NCBI RefSeq assembly: GCF_003990445.1
Contig: NZ_REEZ01000001.1
Coordinates: 1-64,000 of the forward strand
DNA: 64,000 bases
Reading direction: 5' to 3'
Source of the DNA: Pararhodobacter zhoushanensis
Lineage (GTDB): Bacteria > Pseudomonadota > Alphaproteobacteria > Rhodobacterales > Rhodobacteraceae
A program made the position numbers and the translations under genes. The notes beneath the pieces were generated by a model. It was not told where the DNA came from. It did not search any database and worked only from the letters and a program-made list of their open reading frames with translations. Below are positions 47,710-55,979 of the stretch, piece by piece. Within the stretch, counting starts at the first letter, position 1. Each line of letters begins with the position of its first letter.

Positions 47710-49339
47710 CACTCTCTTAGAGATCAAGAACCTGCGCATCGAAGCGACGGTCTACGCGCCGGGCGAAAAACCCCGCAACGCGGTGATCGTCGATGACGTC
47801 TCGCTGGCGCTGGAACGCGGCAAGGTGATGGGGCTGATCGGCGAATCCGGGGCGGGGAAATCCACCATCGGGCTGGCCGCGCTGGCCTACGGGCGCGGTG
47901 GTATCCGGCTGTCGGGTGGTGAGATCGTGCTCAACGGTCGCCAGATCCGCGGTGCCGGGGCCGGAACCCTGCGCAGTCTGCGCGGGCGCGAGGTCACCTA
48001 TGTCGCGCAATCCGCCGCCGCCGCTTTCAATCCGGCCAAGCGGTTGATGGAGCAGGTCATCGAGGCCACGCTGCACCACGGCCTGATGTCGCAATCCGAG
48101 GCCGAGGCGCGCGCCGTCGATCTGTTCCGCACCCTGTCCCTGCCTGACCCTGAATCCTTTGGCCGCCGCTACCCGCATCAAGTCTCGGGCGGGCAGCTGC
48201 AACGGGCGATGACGGCGATGGCGCTCTGCCCCAAGCCGGATCTGGTGATCTTCGACGAGCCGACAACGGCACTGGATGTGACCACGCAGATCGACGTGCT
48301 GGCCGCGATCAAGACGGCAATTGCCGAAACGGGTGTGGCGGCGCTCTATATCACGCATGATCTGGCGGTGGTGGCGCAGGTGTCCGATGAGATCATGGTG
48401 CTGCGTCAGGGCAAGATGGTTGAGCATGGCACCGTCCAACAGATCATCGAAGCGCCGCGCGAAGACTACACCAAGGCGCTGATCTCGGTCCGCTCGATTG
48501 ACCACAAGGAAAAGCTGCCCAGCCCCGCGCCGCTGCTGACGGTGCAGAACGTCAGCGCCCGCTATGGGCTGATCGGCAAGGACGTGCTCAGCGATGTCTC
48601 TGTCGAGGTCCATCCGGGCCAGACGCTGGCGTTGGTGGGCGAGTCAGGGTCGGGCAAGTCGACCATGGCGCGGGTGATCACCGGCCTCTTGCCACCGCGC
48701 AAGGGCGAGATCTTGTTCGAGGGTAAAGCCCTGCCCCCGGCGCTGAAAAACCGTTCGCGCGAGGAGTTGCGTGAGTTGCAGATGATCTACCAGATGGCCG
48801 ATGTGGCCATGAACCCGCGCCAGACGGTCGCGGCGATCATCGGGCGGCCGCTGGAGTTCTACTTCGGCCTGCGTGGCAAGGCGCGCGATCAGCGCGTGCA
48901 GGAGCTGCTCGATGCCATCGAGCTGGGCAAGGGTTTTGGCGACCGCTATCCGGCCGAGCTGTCAGGCGGTCAGAAGCAACGCGTGTGCATCGCGCGCGCG
49001 CTGGCGGCCAAGCCGAAGCTGATCATCTGCGACGAGGTCACCTCGGCGCTGGACCCGCTGGTGGCGGATGGGATCCTCAAGCTGCTGCTCGATCTGCAAA
49101 AGCGTGAGGGGGTGGCGTATCTGTTCATCACCCATGACATCGCCACGGTCCGCGCCATCGCTGACAGCATCGCAGTGATGTACCAGGGCCGTGTGCAGCG
49201 CTACGGGCCGAAAAGCGACGTGCTGGCACCGCCGTTCGATGACTACACCGACCTGTTGCTGTCCTCGGTGCCGGAAATGAAGCTGGGCTGGCTGGAGCAT
49301 GTCATCGAGACCCGCAAGATGACCAGCGCCGGCAACTGA
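47699..49339 (+). CDS. Fused double ATPase of the oligopeptide ABC transporter
   Basis: The 546-residue protein joins two nucleotide-binding domains, equal to DppD and DppF in one chain. Domain 1 has Walker A GESGAGKST, signature VSGGQLQRAM and Walker B LVIFDEPTT. Domain 2 has GESGSGKST, LSGGQKQRVC and LIICDEVTS. The start is GTG at 47699, or a second GTG three bases on. It powers the upstream permeases. An imperfect hairpin follows. Confidence 0.94.
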   Translation: MVADTLLEIKNLRIEATVYAPGEKPRNAVIVDDVSLALERGKVMGLIGESGAGKSTIGLAALAYGRGGIRLSGGEIVLNGRQIRGAGAGTLRSLRGREVTYVAQSAAAAFNPAKRLMEQVIEATLHHGLMSQSEAEARAVDLFRTLSLPDPESFGRRYPHQVSGGQLQRAMTAMALCPKPDLVIFDEPTTALDVTTQIDVLAAIKTAIAETGVAALYITHDLAVVAQVSDEIMVLRQGKMVEHGTVQQIIEAPREDYTKALISVRSIDHKEKLPSPAPLLTVQNVSARYGLIGKDVLSDVSVEVHPGQTLALVGESGSGKSTMARVITGLLPPRKGEILFEGKALPPALKNRSREELRELQMIYQMADVAMNPRQTVAAIIGRPLEFYFGLRGKARDQRVQELLDAIELGKGFGDRYPAELSGGQKQRVCIARALAAKPKLIICDEVTSALDPLVADGILKLLLDLQKREGVAYLFITHDIATVRAIADSIAVMYQGRVQRYGPKSDVLAPPFDDYTDLLLSSVPEMKLGWLEHVIETRKMTSAGN

Positions 49340-49359
49340 GAGCCGCCGAAACGGAACCG

Positions 49360-49391
49360 CCCGGCCGAGGAGCATTGCGCGCCTCGCCGGG
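49360..49391 (+). terminator. Hairpin after the oligopeptide ABC operon
   Basis: CCCGGCCGAGG (49360-49370) pairs with CCTCGCCGGG (49382-49391) with one bulged base around an 11-base loop. The T-tract is weak. It lies 20 bases after the ATPase stop. Confidence 0.5.
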
Positions 49392-49429
49392 CGCGTCTAT
49401 TGAGGGCCGAATTGCCCGAGGTTTCCCCG

Positions 49430-50059
49430 ATGTCCGACACCACCCCCGAACGCCCGCAGCTCTACCTGATCACGCCCGCCGCGTTTGATCCCGACGTCTT
49501 TGCACCGCGCCTCGCACGGGTGCTCGACGGGGTCGAGGTCGCTTGCCTGCGTCTGGCGATGGCCGGTCAGGACGAGGATGCGATCTCGCGCGCCGCGGAT
49601 GCGCTGCGCGAAGTGGCCCATGCGCGCGACATCGCGCTGGTGATCGAGCGGCATGTGGTGCTGGCCGAAAGGCTGGGGCTGGATGGCGTGCACCTGCCGC
49701 AAGGCGCGCGCGACCTGCGCAAACTGCGCAAGACGCTGGGCGACGACGCGATCATCGGCACCGCCTGCGGCACCTCACGCCATGACGGGCTGACGGCGGC
49801 CGAGGCCGGGGCGGATTACGTCGCCTTCGGGCCGATGGGCGAGACCGGGCTGGGCACCGGCGGCGTGGCGGATATCGAGCTGTTCTCGTGGTGGTCGGAA
49901 GTGATCGAAGTGCCGGTCGTCGCCGAAGGCGCGCTGACGCAGGCCCTGGTCGAAACCCTGACGCCGATCACCGATTTCTTTGCCATCGGCGATGAGATCT
50001 GGGGCCAGGACGATCCTTTGGCGGCGCTCAAGACCCTCGTCGCGCCTGCGGGCTACTGA
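49430..50059 (+). CDS. ThiE-like protein with degenerate active-site motifs
   Basis: The 209-residue protein has the thiamine-phosphate-synthase TIM-barrel pattern (LYLITPAAFDPDVFAPRLARVL, GLDGVHLPQGARDL, AGADYVAFGPMGETG). Key motifs differ from the standard enzyme: ACLRLAM for VQLRDK, VIER for IIND, and HLPQGARD for HIGQGD. The true ThiE, with all motifs intact, is at 63103-63732. This gene is therefore a paralogue of uncertain activity, possibly TenI-like or specialised. The ATG at 49430 follows CGAGG. Confidence 0.8.
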   Translation: MSDTTPERPQLYLITPAAFDPDVFAPRLARVLDGVEVACLRLAMAGQDEDAISRAADALREVAHARDIALVIERHVVLAERLGLDGVHLPQGARDLRKLRKTLGDDAIIGTACGTSRHDGLTAAEAGADYVAFGPMGETGLGTGGVADIELFSWWSEVIEVPVVAEGALTQALVETLTPITDFFAIGDEIWGQDDPLAALKTLVAPAGY

Positions 50060-50062
50060 GGC

Positions 50063-50080
50063 AGGGGGGCCAGCCCCCCT
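50063..50080. repeat. Hairpin in intergenic repeat copy C (part 1)
   Basis: AGGGGGGC (50063-50070) pairs perfectly with GCCCCCCT (50073-50080). It begins three bases after the ThiE-like stop and could act as a terminator. Confidence 0.6.
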
Positions 50081-50107
50081 CTTCGCTTTCAGCGAATTCA
50101 CCCCCCG

Positions 50108-50175
50108 GGATATTTCAGGAGCAAAGAGGCGCGTTAACCTTTCGTTAAGCCCCCTCTTTGCTCTGCTAAATATCC
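50108..50175. repeat. Long inverted repeat in intergenic repeat copy C (part 2)
   Basis: A 22-base arm at 50108-50129 (beginning GGATATTTCAGGAG) is nearly the reverse complement of 50153-50175. The loop contains TTAACCTTTCGTTAA (50134-50148). The GGGATATT motif recurs reversed in copy A (GAATATCCCGGGGG at 4664-4677). It lies between convergent genes. Confidence 0.7.
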
Positions 50176-50184
50176 ACGGGGATC

Positions 50185-50210
50185 CTTAAGGGGGGCATGC
50201 CCCCCTTAAG
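50185..50210. repeat. Perfect 26-bp palindrome in intergenic repeat copy C (part 3)
   Basis: The sequence from CTTAAG at 50185 to CTTAAG at 50210 is a complete palindrome with the centre GCATGC and no spacer. It is followed by another G/C-rich hairpin leading into the M32 gene end. Confidence 0.75.
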
Positions 50211-50236
50211 CGGGGTGCGGGGCTGGCCCCGCCGCG

Positions 50237-51706
50237 TTACACACCGTAGATCGCGCCGAATTTTTCTTCCAGATAGTCCAGCAGCGGCCCCTCGTCCGGC
50301 TCGAACCCACAGGCCTGCGTGATGGTATCGCGCGGCTCGCGCAGGCCGCCGTGTTGTTGCAGCTTCTCGCGCAGCCAGGCGGTAGCGACGGTCGGTTGAC
50401 CGGCGGCCAGTGCTGCATCAATGTCGGGCAGATCGTTGCGCAGGGCTTTCATCAGGCAGCCGGCATAGACGTTCCCCAGCGCATAGGTGGGGAAATAGCC
50501 AAACAGCCCAACCGACCAGTGCACATCCTGCAGCATGCCGTGCGACGGCCGGTCCACGGCCACGCCGAAGTCGGCCACGAAGCGGTCGTTCCACGCCGCT
50601 TCCAGATCGCCGGGCGTCAGGTCGCCCGCGATCAGCGCGCGTTCCAGATCGAAGCGCATCATGATGTGCAGATTGTACTGAACCTCATCGGACTCGGTGC
50701 GGATATAGCCCGGCTGCACTCGGTTAACCGCCCCGTAAAACGCCGTCGGGTCCATGCCCAGATCGCCGAATTCGGCGCTCATCTGGGTGTGCAGCCAGCC
50801 GGTCAGCGCCTTTGAGCGCCCCAGCTGGTTTTCATAGATCCGGCTCTGGCTCTCGTGCACGCCCATCGAGACCCCCTCGCCCAGCGGCGAATAGCGGTAC
50901 GCGGGGTCGATGTTCTGCTCGTAGCAGGCGTGGCCGACCTCGTGGATGGTCGAATAGAGGCAGTTGAACGGGTCATTCTCGGCCACCCGCGTGGTGATGC
51001 GGACATCGCCGCCCGACCCCGACGAGAACGGGTGCACGGCCATATCGATACGACCATGGGCGAAATCATAGCCGTAGATCTCGGCAAGCTTGGTGCTCAG
51101 GCGCAACTGGCCCTCGCGGCCAAAGCTGCCGGTCAGCGGCTTGGGTTGATACGCCGCCCCCAGCACCTTTTCGCGCAGTGCGACCAGACGCGGGCGCATC
51201 CGGGCGAACATGGCGCCGATTTCGTCGCCGGTAATGCCGGGCTCGTAATCCGCCAGGAGCGAATCGTAGAGATCGCCGTTTTGCGCCAGTGCGGCGGCTT
51301 CCTCGCGCTTGAGCGCGATCACCCGTTCCAGCGTCGGCAGGAAATGCGCGACGTCGTCCTTGGCGCGGGCCTCGGCCCAGGTGCCCTGCGCGACCGAGGT
51401 CACACGCGCCAGCTCGGACGCCAGTTTGGCCGGTACGCGGGTGTTGCGCCCGTAAGAGCGGCGGACGTGGCGCAGCAGAGCTTCGCCCTTGGCGTCGGGG
51501 GCGACGGCGTCGGCCAGCCATTCGCCCAGCTGCGGGTCGGTGCGGCGGGCATGCAGCACTTCCTCCAGCGCCGCCATTTCCTCGCCACGCTGCTCGGCAG
51601 CGCCGCGCGGCATGACAGTTTCCTGATCCCAGCCCAGACGGCCCATGACTTGCGCCAGCGACCAGCTGGTGCGCTCATGCGCGGCGATGTTGTCGAAAGC
51701 GCTCAT
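50237..51706 (-). CDS. Carboxypeptidase M32 (thermostable carboxypeptidase Taq family)
   Basis: The 489-residue metallopeptidase has the zinc motif HEVGH in TIHEVGHACYEQNIDP, GVSMGVHESQSRIYENQLGRS and a mostly helical body, all typical of M32. It trims C-terminal residues from peptides. Its start overlaps the ctaA stop by four bases, so the two are coupled even though their functions are unrelated. Confidence 0.94.
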   Translation of the reverse strand: MSAFDNIAAHERTSWSLAQVMGRLGWDQETVMPRGAAEQRGEEMAALEEVLHARRTDPQLGEWLADAVAPDAKGEALLRHVRRSYGRNTRVPAKLASELARVTSVAQGTWAEARAKDDVAHFLPTLERVIALKREEAAALAQNGDLYDSLLADYEPGITGDEIGAMFARMRPRLVALREKVLGAAYQPKPLTGSFGREGQLRLSTKLAEIYGYDFAHGRIDMAVHPFSSGSGGDVRITTRVAENDPFNCLYSTIHEVGHACYEQNIDPAYRYSPLGEGVSMGVHESQSRIYENQLGRSKALTGWLHTQMSAEFGDLGMDPTAFYGAVNRVQPGYIRTESDEVQYNLHIMMRFDLERALIAGDLTPGDLEAAWNDRFVADFGVAVDRPSHGMLQDVHWSVGLFGYFPTYALGNVYAGCLMKALRNDLPDIDAALAAGQPTVATAWLREKLQQHGGLREPRDTITQACGFEPDEGPLLDYLEEKFGAIYGV

Positions 51707-52848
51707 GCGGCCCCCCGGATGGTGCGACCCAGCGGATACTGGGCCAGATAACGGGCGCGGATGATCAGCACCCAGAGAAGCACGGCCATCAGCTGATGCG
51801 CGATGCCCAGTTCCAGCGGCGCACCGTGCATCACCGTGACGATGCCCAGCACGATCTGCAGTGCCAGCGCGCCCATGACCATATGGAAGGCCTTGCGCGT
51901 GTCAGCGTATGAGCTGCGACGACCGCGCGTCCAGACGAACACCCCATAGAATGCGACGATATAGCCCGAGACGCGGTGGATGAACTGCACCGTGCCGTCA
52001 TTCTCAAAGAGGTTGCGCCAGACCGGTGTCAGATCCCACATGCCGGGTGGGAAAATACCGCCCGCCATCAACGGCCAGTCGGTATAGCCGCGCCCGGCGT
52101 CGATCCCGGCAACCAGCGCGCCCAGCAGGATCTGCAGGAAGGCGAAATGCATCAACCCTGTGGCCATCGAGAACAACCGCCCCTCGCGCGCCCGGCGGGC
52201 TTGCAGCAGCTGCGCCTCGGGTCGGCCCAGAAGCAGCGTGTACCACGCGATCACGCCGAGGATGACAAAGGCCAGTCCCAGATGCAGTGCCAGACGGTAC
52301 GAGGCGACCGAGATCACCCCTTCCCCCTGCGTGATGCCCGAGGACACCATCCACCAGCCAATCGCGCCCTGCACGCCCCCCAGCGCGCCGGGCAGGATCA
52401 GCCGCCCGGTCCAGCCGCTGGGAATGCGGCGGGTTGCCCAGAAGAACAGGAAACCCACCGCCCAGACCAACCCGACCGCGCGGCCCAGCTGGCGGTGCGA
52501 CCATTCCCACCAGTAGATCTGCTTGAACTCGCCCAGCGTCATCTCGGCGTTGAGCAGGTGGAACTGGTCGATCTGCTGATACAGGTCGAATTCCGACTGC
52601 CAGTCTGCCTGTGACATCGGCGGCAGTGCACCGGACAAAGGCCGCCATTCGGTGATCGACAACCCAGAGTCCGTCAGCCGGGTCATGCCGCCGACGGTGA
52701 TCATCGCCAGCACCATGACGAACAGCAGGCCCAGCCAGATCTGGATCGCGCGGCGCGCGCCTTTGGGGGCTTCGATCCCCGCCCGGCGCGCGGGCGTCGC
52801 GGCCTGAGCCGGGGCGGCGGTTTCCTCGAAAATGGGGCGTTTCGCCAT
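51703..52848 (-). CDS. ctaA: Heme A synthase CtaA
   Basis: This 381-residue inner-membrane protein with eight helices converts heme O to heme A for cytochrome oxidase. The histidines that bind haem are in WEWSHRQLGRAVGLVW, LALHLGLAFVILG, VQFIHRVSGYIVAF and GIAHQLMAVLLW. It has the alphaproteobacterial N-terminal extension and TVGGMTRLTDSGLSITEWRP. It is a single gene ahead of M32. Confidence 0.94.
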   Translation of the reverse strand: MAKRPIFEETAAPAQAATPARRAGIEAPKGARRAIQIWLGLLFVMVLAMITVGGMTRLTDSGLSITEWRPLSGALPPMSQADWQSEFDLYQQIDQFHLLNAEMTLGEFKQIYWWEWSHRQLGRAVGLVWAVGFLFFWATRRIPSGWTGRLILPGALGGVQGAIGWWMVSSGITQGEGVISVASYRLALHLGLAFVILGVIAWYTLLLGRPEAQLLQARRAREGRLFSMATGLMHFAFLQILLGALVAGIDAGRGYTDWPLMAGGIFPPGMWDLTPVWRNLFENDGTVQFIHRVSGYIVAFYGVFVWTRGRRSSYADTRKAFHMVMGALALQIVLGIVTVMHGAPLELGIAHQLMAVLLWVLIIRARYLAQYPLGRTIRGAA

Positions 52849-52896
52849 GCGCAGGCTCCTTGGTTCGCGCCAAATTAGGACCGGGGCCTCAGGGCT

Positions 52897-53661
52897 TCAA
52901 GAGCGCCCGCGCACCAGTTGCCGCAAGATCCCGTGCAACGTCTGGGCTTCGGACCGGGTCATGCCCCAGCGCCCCAGCATGTTGCGCAGGTTCATCTTCA
53001 TGAAAGGCGCTTTTTCCGGCGGGTGAAAGAAATTGGCCGCTTCGAGCTTTTCCTCGAAATGGTCGCCCAGCTTTTCCAGCTCGATCGCGCTGGCCAGATC
53101 GGTTCCGGCCAGATCCAGCCGCATACCGGGCACATCGGTGCCCTGACGCATCCACTCATAGGCCGTCAGCAACACGCATTGCGCCAGATTGAGCGAATAG
53201 AAACCGGGGTTTACCGGCACGGTGATGATCGCGTTGGCATGGGCGACATCGTCGTTCTCAAGCCCGGCGCGTTCCGGCCCGAACAGCACCGCCACCCGCT
53301 TGCCCGCCGCGATCATCGCGCGGGCTTCGGCCATCGCGGTTTCGGGCGTGAGCACCGGCTTGACCAGCCCGCGGCTGCGCGCGGTGGTGGCATAGACGTA
53401 ATCGCAATCCGCCACGGCCGCGCCGACATCGCCGAAGACCCCGGCGTGGTCCAGCACCACGCTGGCGCCCGAGGCCATCGCTGTGGCGGCCGGGTTCGGC
53501 CAGCCATCGCGCGGCGCGACAAGGCGCATGTGTTCCAGACCGAAGTTCAGCATCGCCCGCGCCGCAGCGCCGATGTTCTCGCCCATTTGCGGGCGGGTGA
53601 GGACCACCAGAGGCACCTGCCCCAGCTCGGTCGACAGCTCTTTCATCGTGTTCACCTTCAT
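52897..53661 (-). CDS. TrmJ/SpoU-type RNA 2'-O-methyltransferase
   Basis: The 254-residue protein is a SPOUT-fold methyltransferase: VVLTRPQMGENIGAAARAMLNFG (motif 1), ALLFGPERAGLENDD-like (VAVLFGPERAGLENDDVAHA, motif 2) and VPVNPGFYSLNLAQCVLLTAYE (motif 3, SAM knot). TrmJ methylates tRNA position 32. A start at 53661 or 53646 is possible. Confidence 0.9.
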   Translation of the reverse strand: MKVNTMKELSTELGQVPLVVLTRPQMGENIGAAARAMLNFGLEHMRLVAPRDGWPNPAATAMASGASVVLDHAGVFGDVGAAVADCDYVYATTARSRGLVKPVLTPETAMAEARAMIAAGKRVAVLFGPERAGLENDDVAHANAIITVPVNPGFYSLNLAQCVLLTAYEWMRQGTDVPGMRLDLAGTDLASAIELEKLGDHFEEKLEAANFFHPPEKAPFMKMNLRNMLGRWGMTRSEAQTLHGILRQLVRGRS

Positions 53662-53722
53662 CCTGCCCGCTTACAGCCGCCCGCGCCGCCGTGCAAGCAA
53701 GCGCGCCGCGGCAAAGCGCCTC

Positions 53723-54886
53723 TCAGACCGCCTGCCCCGCCGCCCAGCCCGAGGACCACGCCCATTGGAAATTATACCCGCCGAGCCAGCCGGTCACATC
53801 GACCACCTCGCCGATGAAATAAAGGCCGGGCACGGCGCGCGCCTGCATCGTCTTGGCATCCAGCGCCGTGGTGTCCACGCCGCCCAGCGTGACCTCGGCG
53901 GTGCGCCAGCCCTCGGTGCCCGCCGGGGTCAGATGCCAGCGGTGGGTCGCGTCGCTCAGACGTTGCAGCGCGGCTTTGGATTGGATGGCCAGCTTGCCCG
54001 ACAGCCCGGCCCGCTCGGTGATCGCGCGCGCCAGCTTGTCAGGCAGATCCAGCGCATTCGCCAGCTCACGCGCGCCGCGCTCAGCCCGTGCCGCCTGCGC
54101 CTCGGCCCCCAGATCGCGGCCCAAGGCCAGATCGACGGTGATCTCCTGCCCCTCGCGCCAATAGCTTGAGATTTGCAGGATCGACGGGCCCGACAGGCCC
54201 CGGTGGGTGAACAGCATCCCCTCTTCAAAGACGATTTTCGCGCCCTTCACCCCGACCCGCGCCTGCACGCTCACCCCCGCCAGCGCCTTCATCCCGTCGA
54301 GCTGCGCATCGGTGAAGGTCAGCGGCACCAGACCCGGACGCGGCTCGATCACCGGCAGGCCGAAGGCCTCGGCGATCTGATAGCCCATGCCGGAGGCCCC
54401 CATCTTGGGGATCGACTTGCCGCCCGTTGCCACGACCACAGACGCAGCCTTCAGCACGCCCTGATCCGTCTCAACCTCGAACCCCGGCCGCACCGCCCTG
54501 ACCGAGACACCCAGCCGCAGTTCGCCCCCCGCCTCGGCCAGATCGCGCAGCAGCATGTCCACCACCTGCCGCGCCGATCCGTCACAGAACAGCTGCCCCA
54601 GCGTCTTCTCATGCCAGGCGATTCCCGCCCGGTCGATGCGCGCGATGAAATCGCGCTGGGTGTAGCGGCGCAGGGCGGACAGCGCAAAGCGCGGGTTTTG
54701 TGACAGGAAACGCTCGGGCGCGATCTGCAGGTTGGTGAAATTGCACCGGCCACCGCCCGAGATGCGGATCTTCTCGCCCGGTGCCTTGGCGTGATCCAGC
54801 ACCAGCACGCGGCGCCCGCGACGCCCTGCTTCGATGGCGCACATAAGGCCCGCGGCCCCTGCGCCCAGTACGATCACATCCCACAT
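53723..54886 (-). CDS. BaiN/HI0933-like FAD-dependent oxidoreductase
   Basis: The 387-residue flavoprotein starts with VIVLGAGAAGLMCAIEAGRRG and the family signature EKIRISGGGRCNFTN. It ends with GLYFIGEVVDVTGWLGGYNFQWAWSSG. This is the BaiN/aminoacetone-oxidase-like group of uncertain physiological role. The ATG at 54886 follows GGGAG at good spacing; a GTG at 54892 is an alternative. Confidence 0.92.
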   Translation of the reverse strand: MWDVIVLGAGAAGLMCAIEAGRRGRRVLVLDHAKAPGEKIRISGGGRCNFTNLQIAPERFLSQNPRFALSALRRYTQRDFIARIDRAGIAWHEKTLGQLFCDGSARQVVDMLLRDLAEAGGELRLGVSVRAVRPGFEVETDQGVLKAASVVVATGGKSIPKMGASGMGYQIAEAFGLPVIEPRPGLVPLTFTDAQLDGMKALAGVSVQARVGVKGAKIVFEEGMLFTHRGLSGPSILQISSYWREGQEITVDLALGRDLGAEAQAARAERGARELANALDLPDKLARAITERAGLSGKLAIQSKAALQRLSDATHRWHLTPAGTEGWRTAEVTLGGVDTTALDAKTMQARAVPGLYFIGEVVDVTGWLGGYNFQWAWSSGWAAGQAV

Positions 54887-55224
54887 AGCCACCGTCTCCC
54901 ATAATCGCGCCCTCGTACACCGCGCAGGCCTGACTGAACAGTCGCGCGACAGCAGGCGGCGGGCAAAGGGAACGCCAGCCGCTGCCGAGGTGAGAGATTC
55001 GGGTGGGCCGAGGGTCTGTATTGGCGCTTTTCAGCGGGTTGGCCGGGGTGAATGCCCCCGTCTTTGTCGCCCCATAGCAAAAAATTTGTGCCCCCGAGCC
55101 GCGTTCTTTTCCAAGTTTCTCAGGGCCGCGCAGCGCGACGCCCGCGCCGTCGCACAAACTGTCACATTTTTTTCCCAAGCCCCTCTTGCGGCCCCCATGC
55201 CTGTTGGGTAAATACCGCCGCAGT
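54887..55224. other. Gene-free stretch holding the tRNA-Gln promoter
   Basis: This 338-bp region lies between the divergent flavoprotein gene and tRNA-Gln. It contains the upstream region of the flavoprotein, AT-rich runs (CAAAAAATTTGTG near 55079, ACATTTTTTTCCC near 55164) and the tRNA promoter near 55186-55214. Nothing with convincing coding character was seen. Confidence 0.6.
55186..55214 (+). promoter_or_regulatory. Promoter of tRNA-Gln
   Basis: TTGCGG (55186-55191) and TAAATA (55209-55214) are separated by 17 bases and the tRNA begins 11 bases after the -10 element. This fits a housekeeping sigma70-type promoter. Confidence 0.65.
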
Positions 55225-55299
55225 TGGGGCGTGGCCAAGTGGTAAGGCATCGGTTTTTGGTACCGTGTACCGTAGGTTCGAATCCTACCGCCCCAGCCA
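55225..55299 (+). tRNA. tRNA-Gln (anticodon UUG)
   Basis: The acceptor TGGGGCG pairs with CGCCCCA, discriminator G, and CCA is encoded (55297-55299). The anticodon loop TTTTGGT carries TTG at 55257-55259, and the T-arm is GTAGG-TTCGAAT-CCTAC. The anticodon stem has a U-U mismatch at its outer pair (27-43). The sequence is otherwise a standard alphaproteobacterial tRNA-Gln. Confidence 0.96.
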
Positions 55300-55301
55300 A
55301 C

Positions 55302-55487
55302 TCATTCCTTGTGTGAATTGAACGCCTTGGCGACACCAGCAGTGGTGTATCCTTGCGTGTCCACCTGTGGAGCCTTCGTCAGATCAGCGAGGGTTTGCCG
55401 ATGCTCTTGGCCCCAGACGACGCCCGCGACACCCTTCTTTCTGAACGCTTTTTCGACGCTCCTTTCGGGTGACCGCCCAGCGTCTCA
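55302..55487 (-). pseudogene. Possible C-terminal gene remnant abutting tRNA-Gln
   Basis: A 60-codon open frame between two TGA codons reads, in part, FRKKGVAGVVWGQEH and VDTQGYTTAGVAKAFNS. The residue mix resembles a genuine protein end, but there is no ATG. Its stop lies only three bases from the tRNA 3' end, the usual place for integrase or island debris. The family was not recognised and it may be chance. Confidence 0.3.
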
Positions 55488-55860
55488 CCCGCTGCACGTC
55501 GCTGGTTAAGGTTAGAGGAGACGAGGGAGCGAGCGGGGAGCGGCACTGGCCGTACGTGAAAGACGCACGGTGCCGGGGATCTTCACCGCCAGGATCGTGC
55601 CGTTTGTGACGGATTAGATCTGCGCACTTTCGCCACTTCCGGCGCGGGAAGCGCCAGACCCGTGGGGCAGAGCTCATGCCGAGACGAGGCTGGTGATTTT
55701 GGGGCAGCCTACGATTCCCCGTTAATCTCATTTATCAAGATTTTCGATCCCAAGCATTTCAGCAAAACTCCCGCCACACCTCGCTTGTTGGGTAAAATCG
55801 AGGTGCCTCCAGTGGGAAGGTCGCAGCATAAACCGGAACAAAGCATCACCGATCGCGCAT

Positions 55861-55878
55861 CCTCTCTTGCGCGAGAGG
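55861..55878. promoter_or_regulatory. Dyad upstream of the TAXI operon
   Basis: CCTCTC (55861-55866) and GAGAGG (55873-55878) flank TTGCGC, about 100 bases before the TAXI gene. It could be an operator, for example for the operon's IclR regulator, or a leader hairpin. Confidence 0.3.
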
Positions 55879-55979
55879 GATTCAAGCTTGCCTAAAAGGC
55901 CAACACCGGTAGTCTTCCAGTCTCACAGGGGGAGATTCTTGCCGAATTCTCGGTCAACGAAAACACTAGGGAGGAAGAC

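Larger units (their letters stand above)
55300..55979. other. Gene-free 680-bp stretch after tRNA-Gln, possible remnant region
   Basis: No intact gene was found. On the minus strand an open frame without a start codon runs between stops at 55487 and 55302 and looks protein-like. The rest shows irregular composition with short hairpins, such as CCTCTC-TTGCGC-GAGAGG at 55861-55878. The last 100 bases probably carry the promoter and leader of the TAXI operon. Confidence 0.5.
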
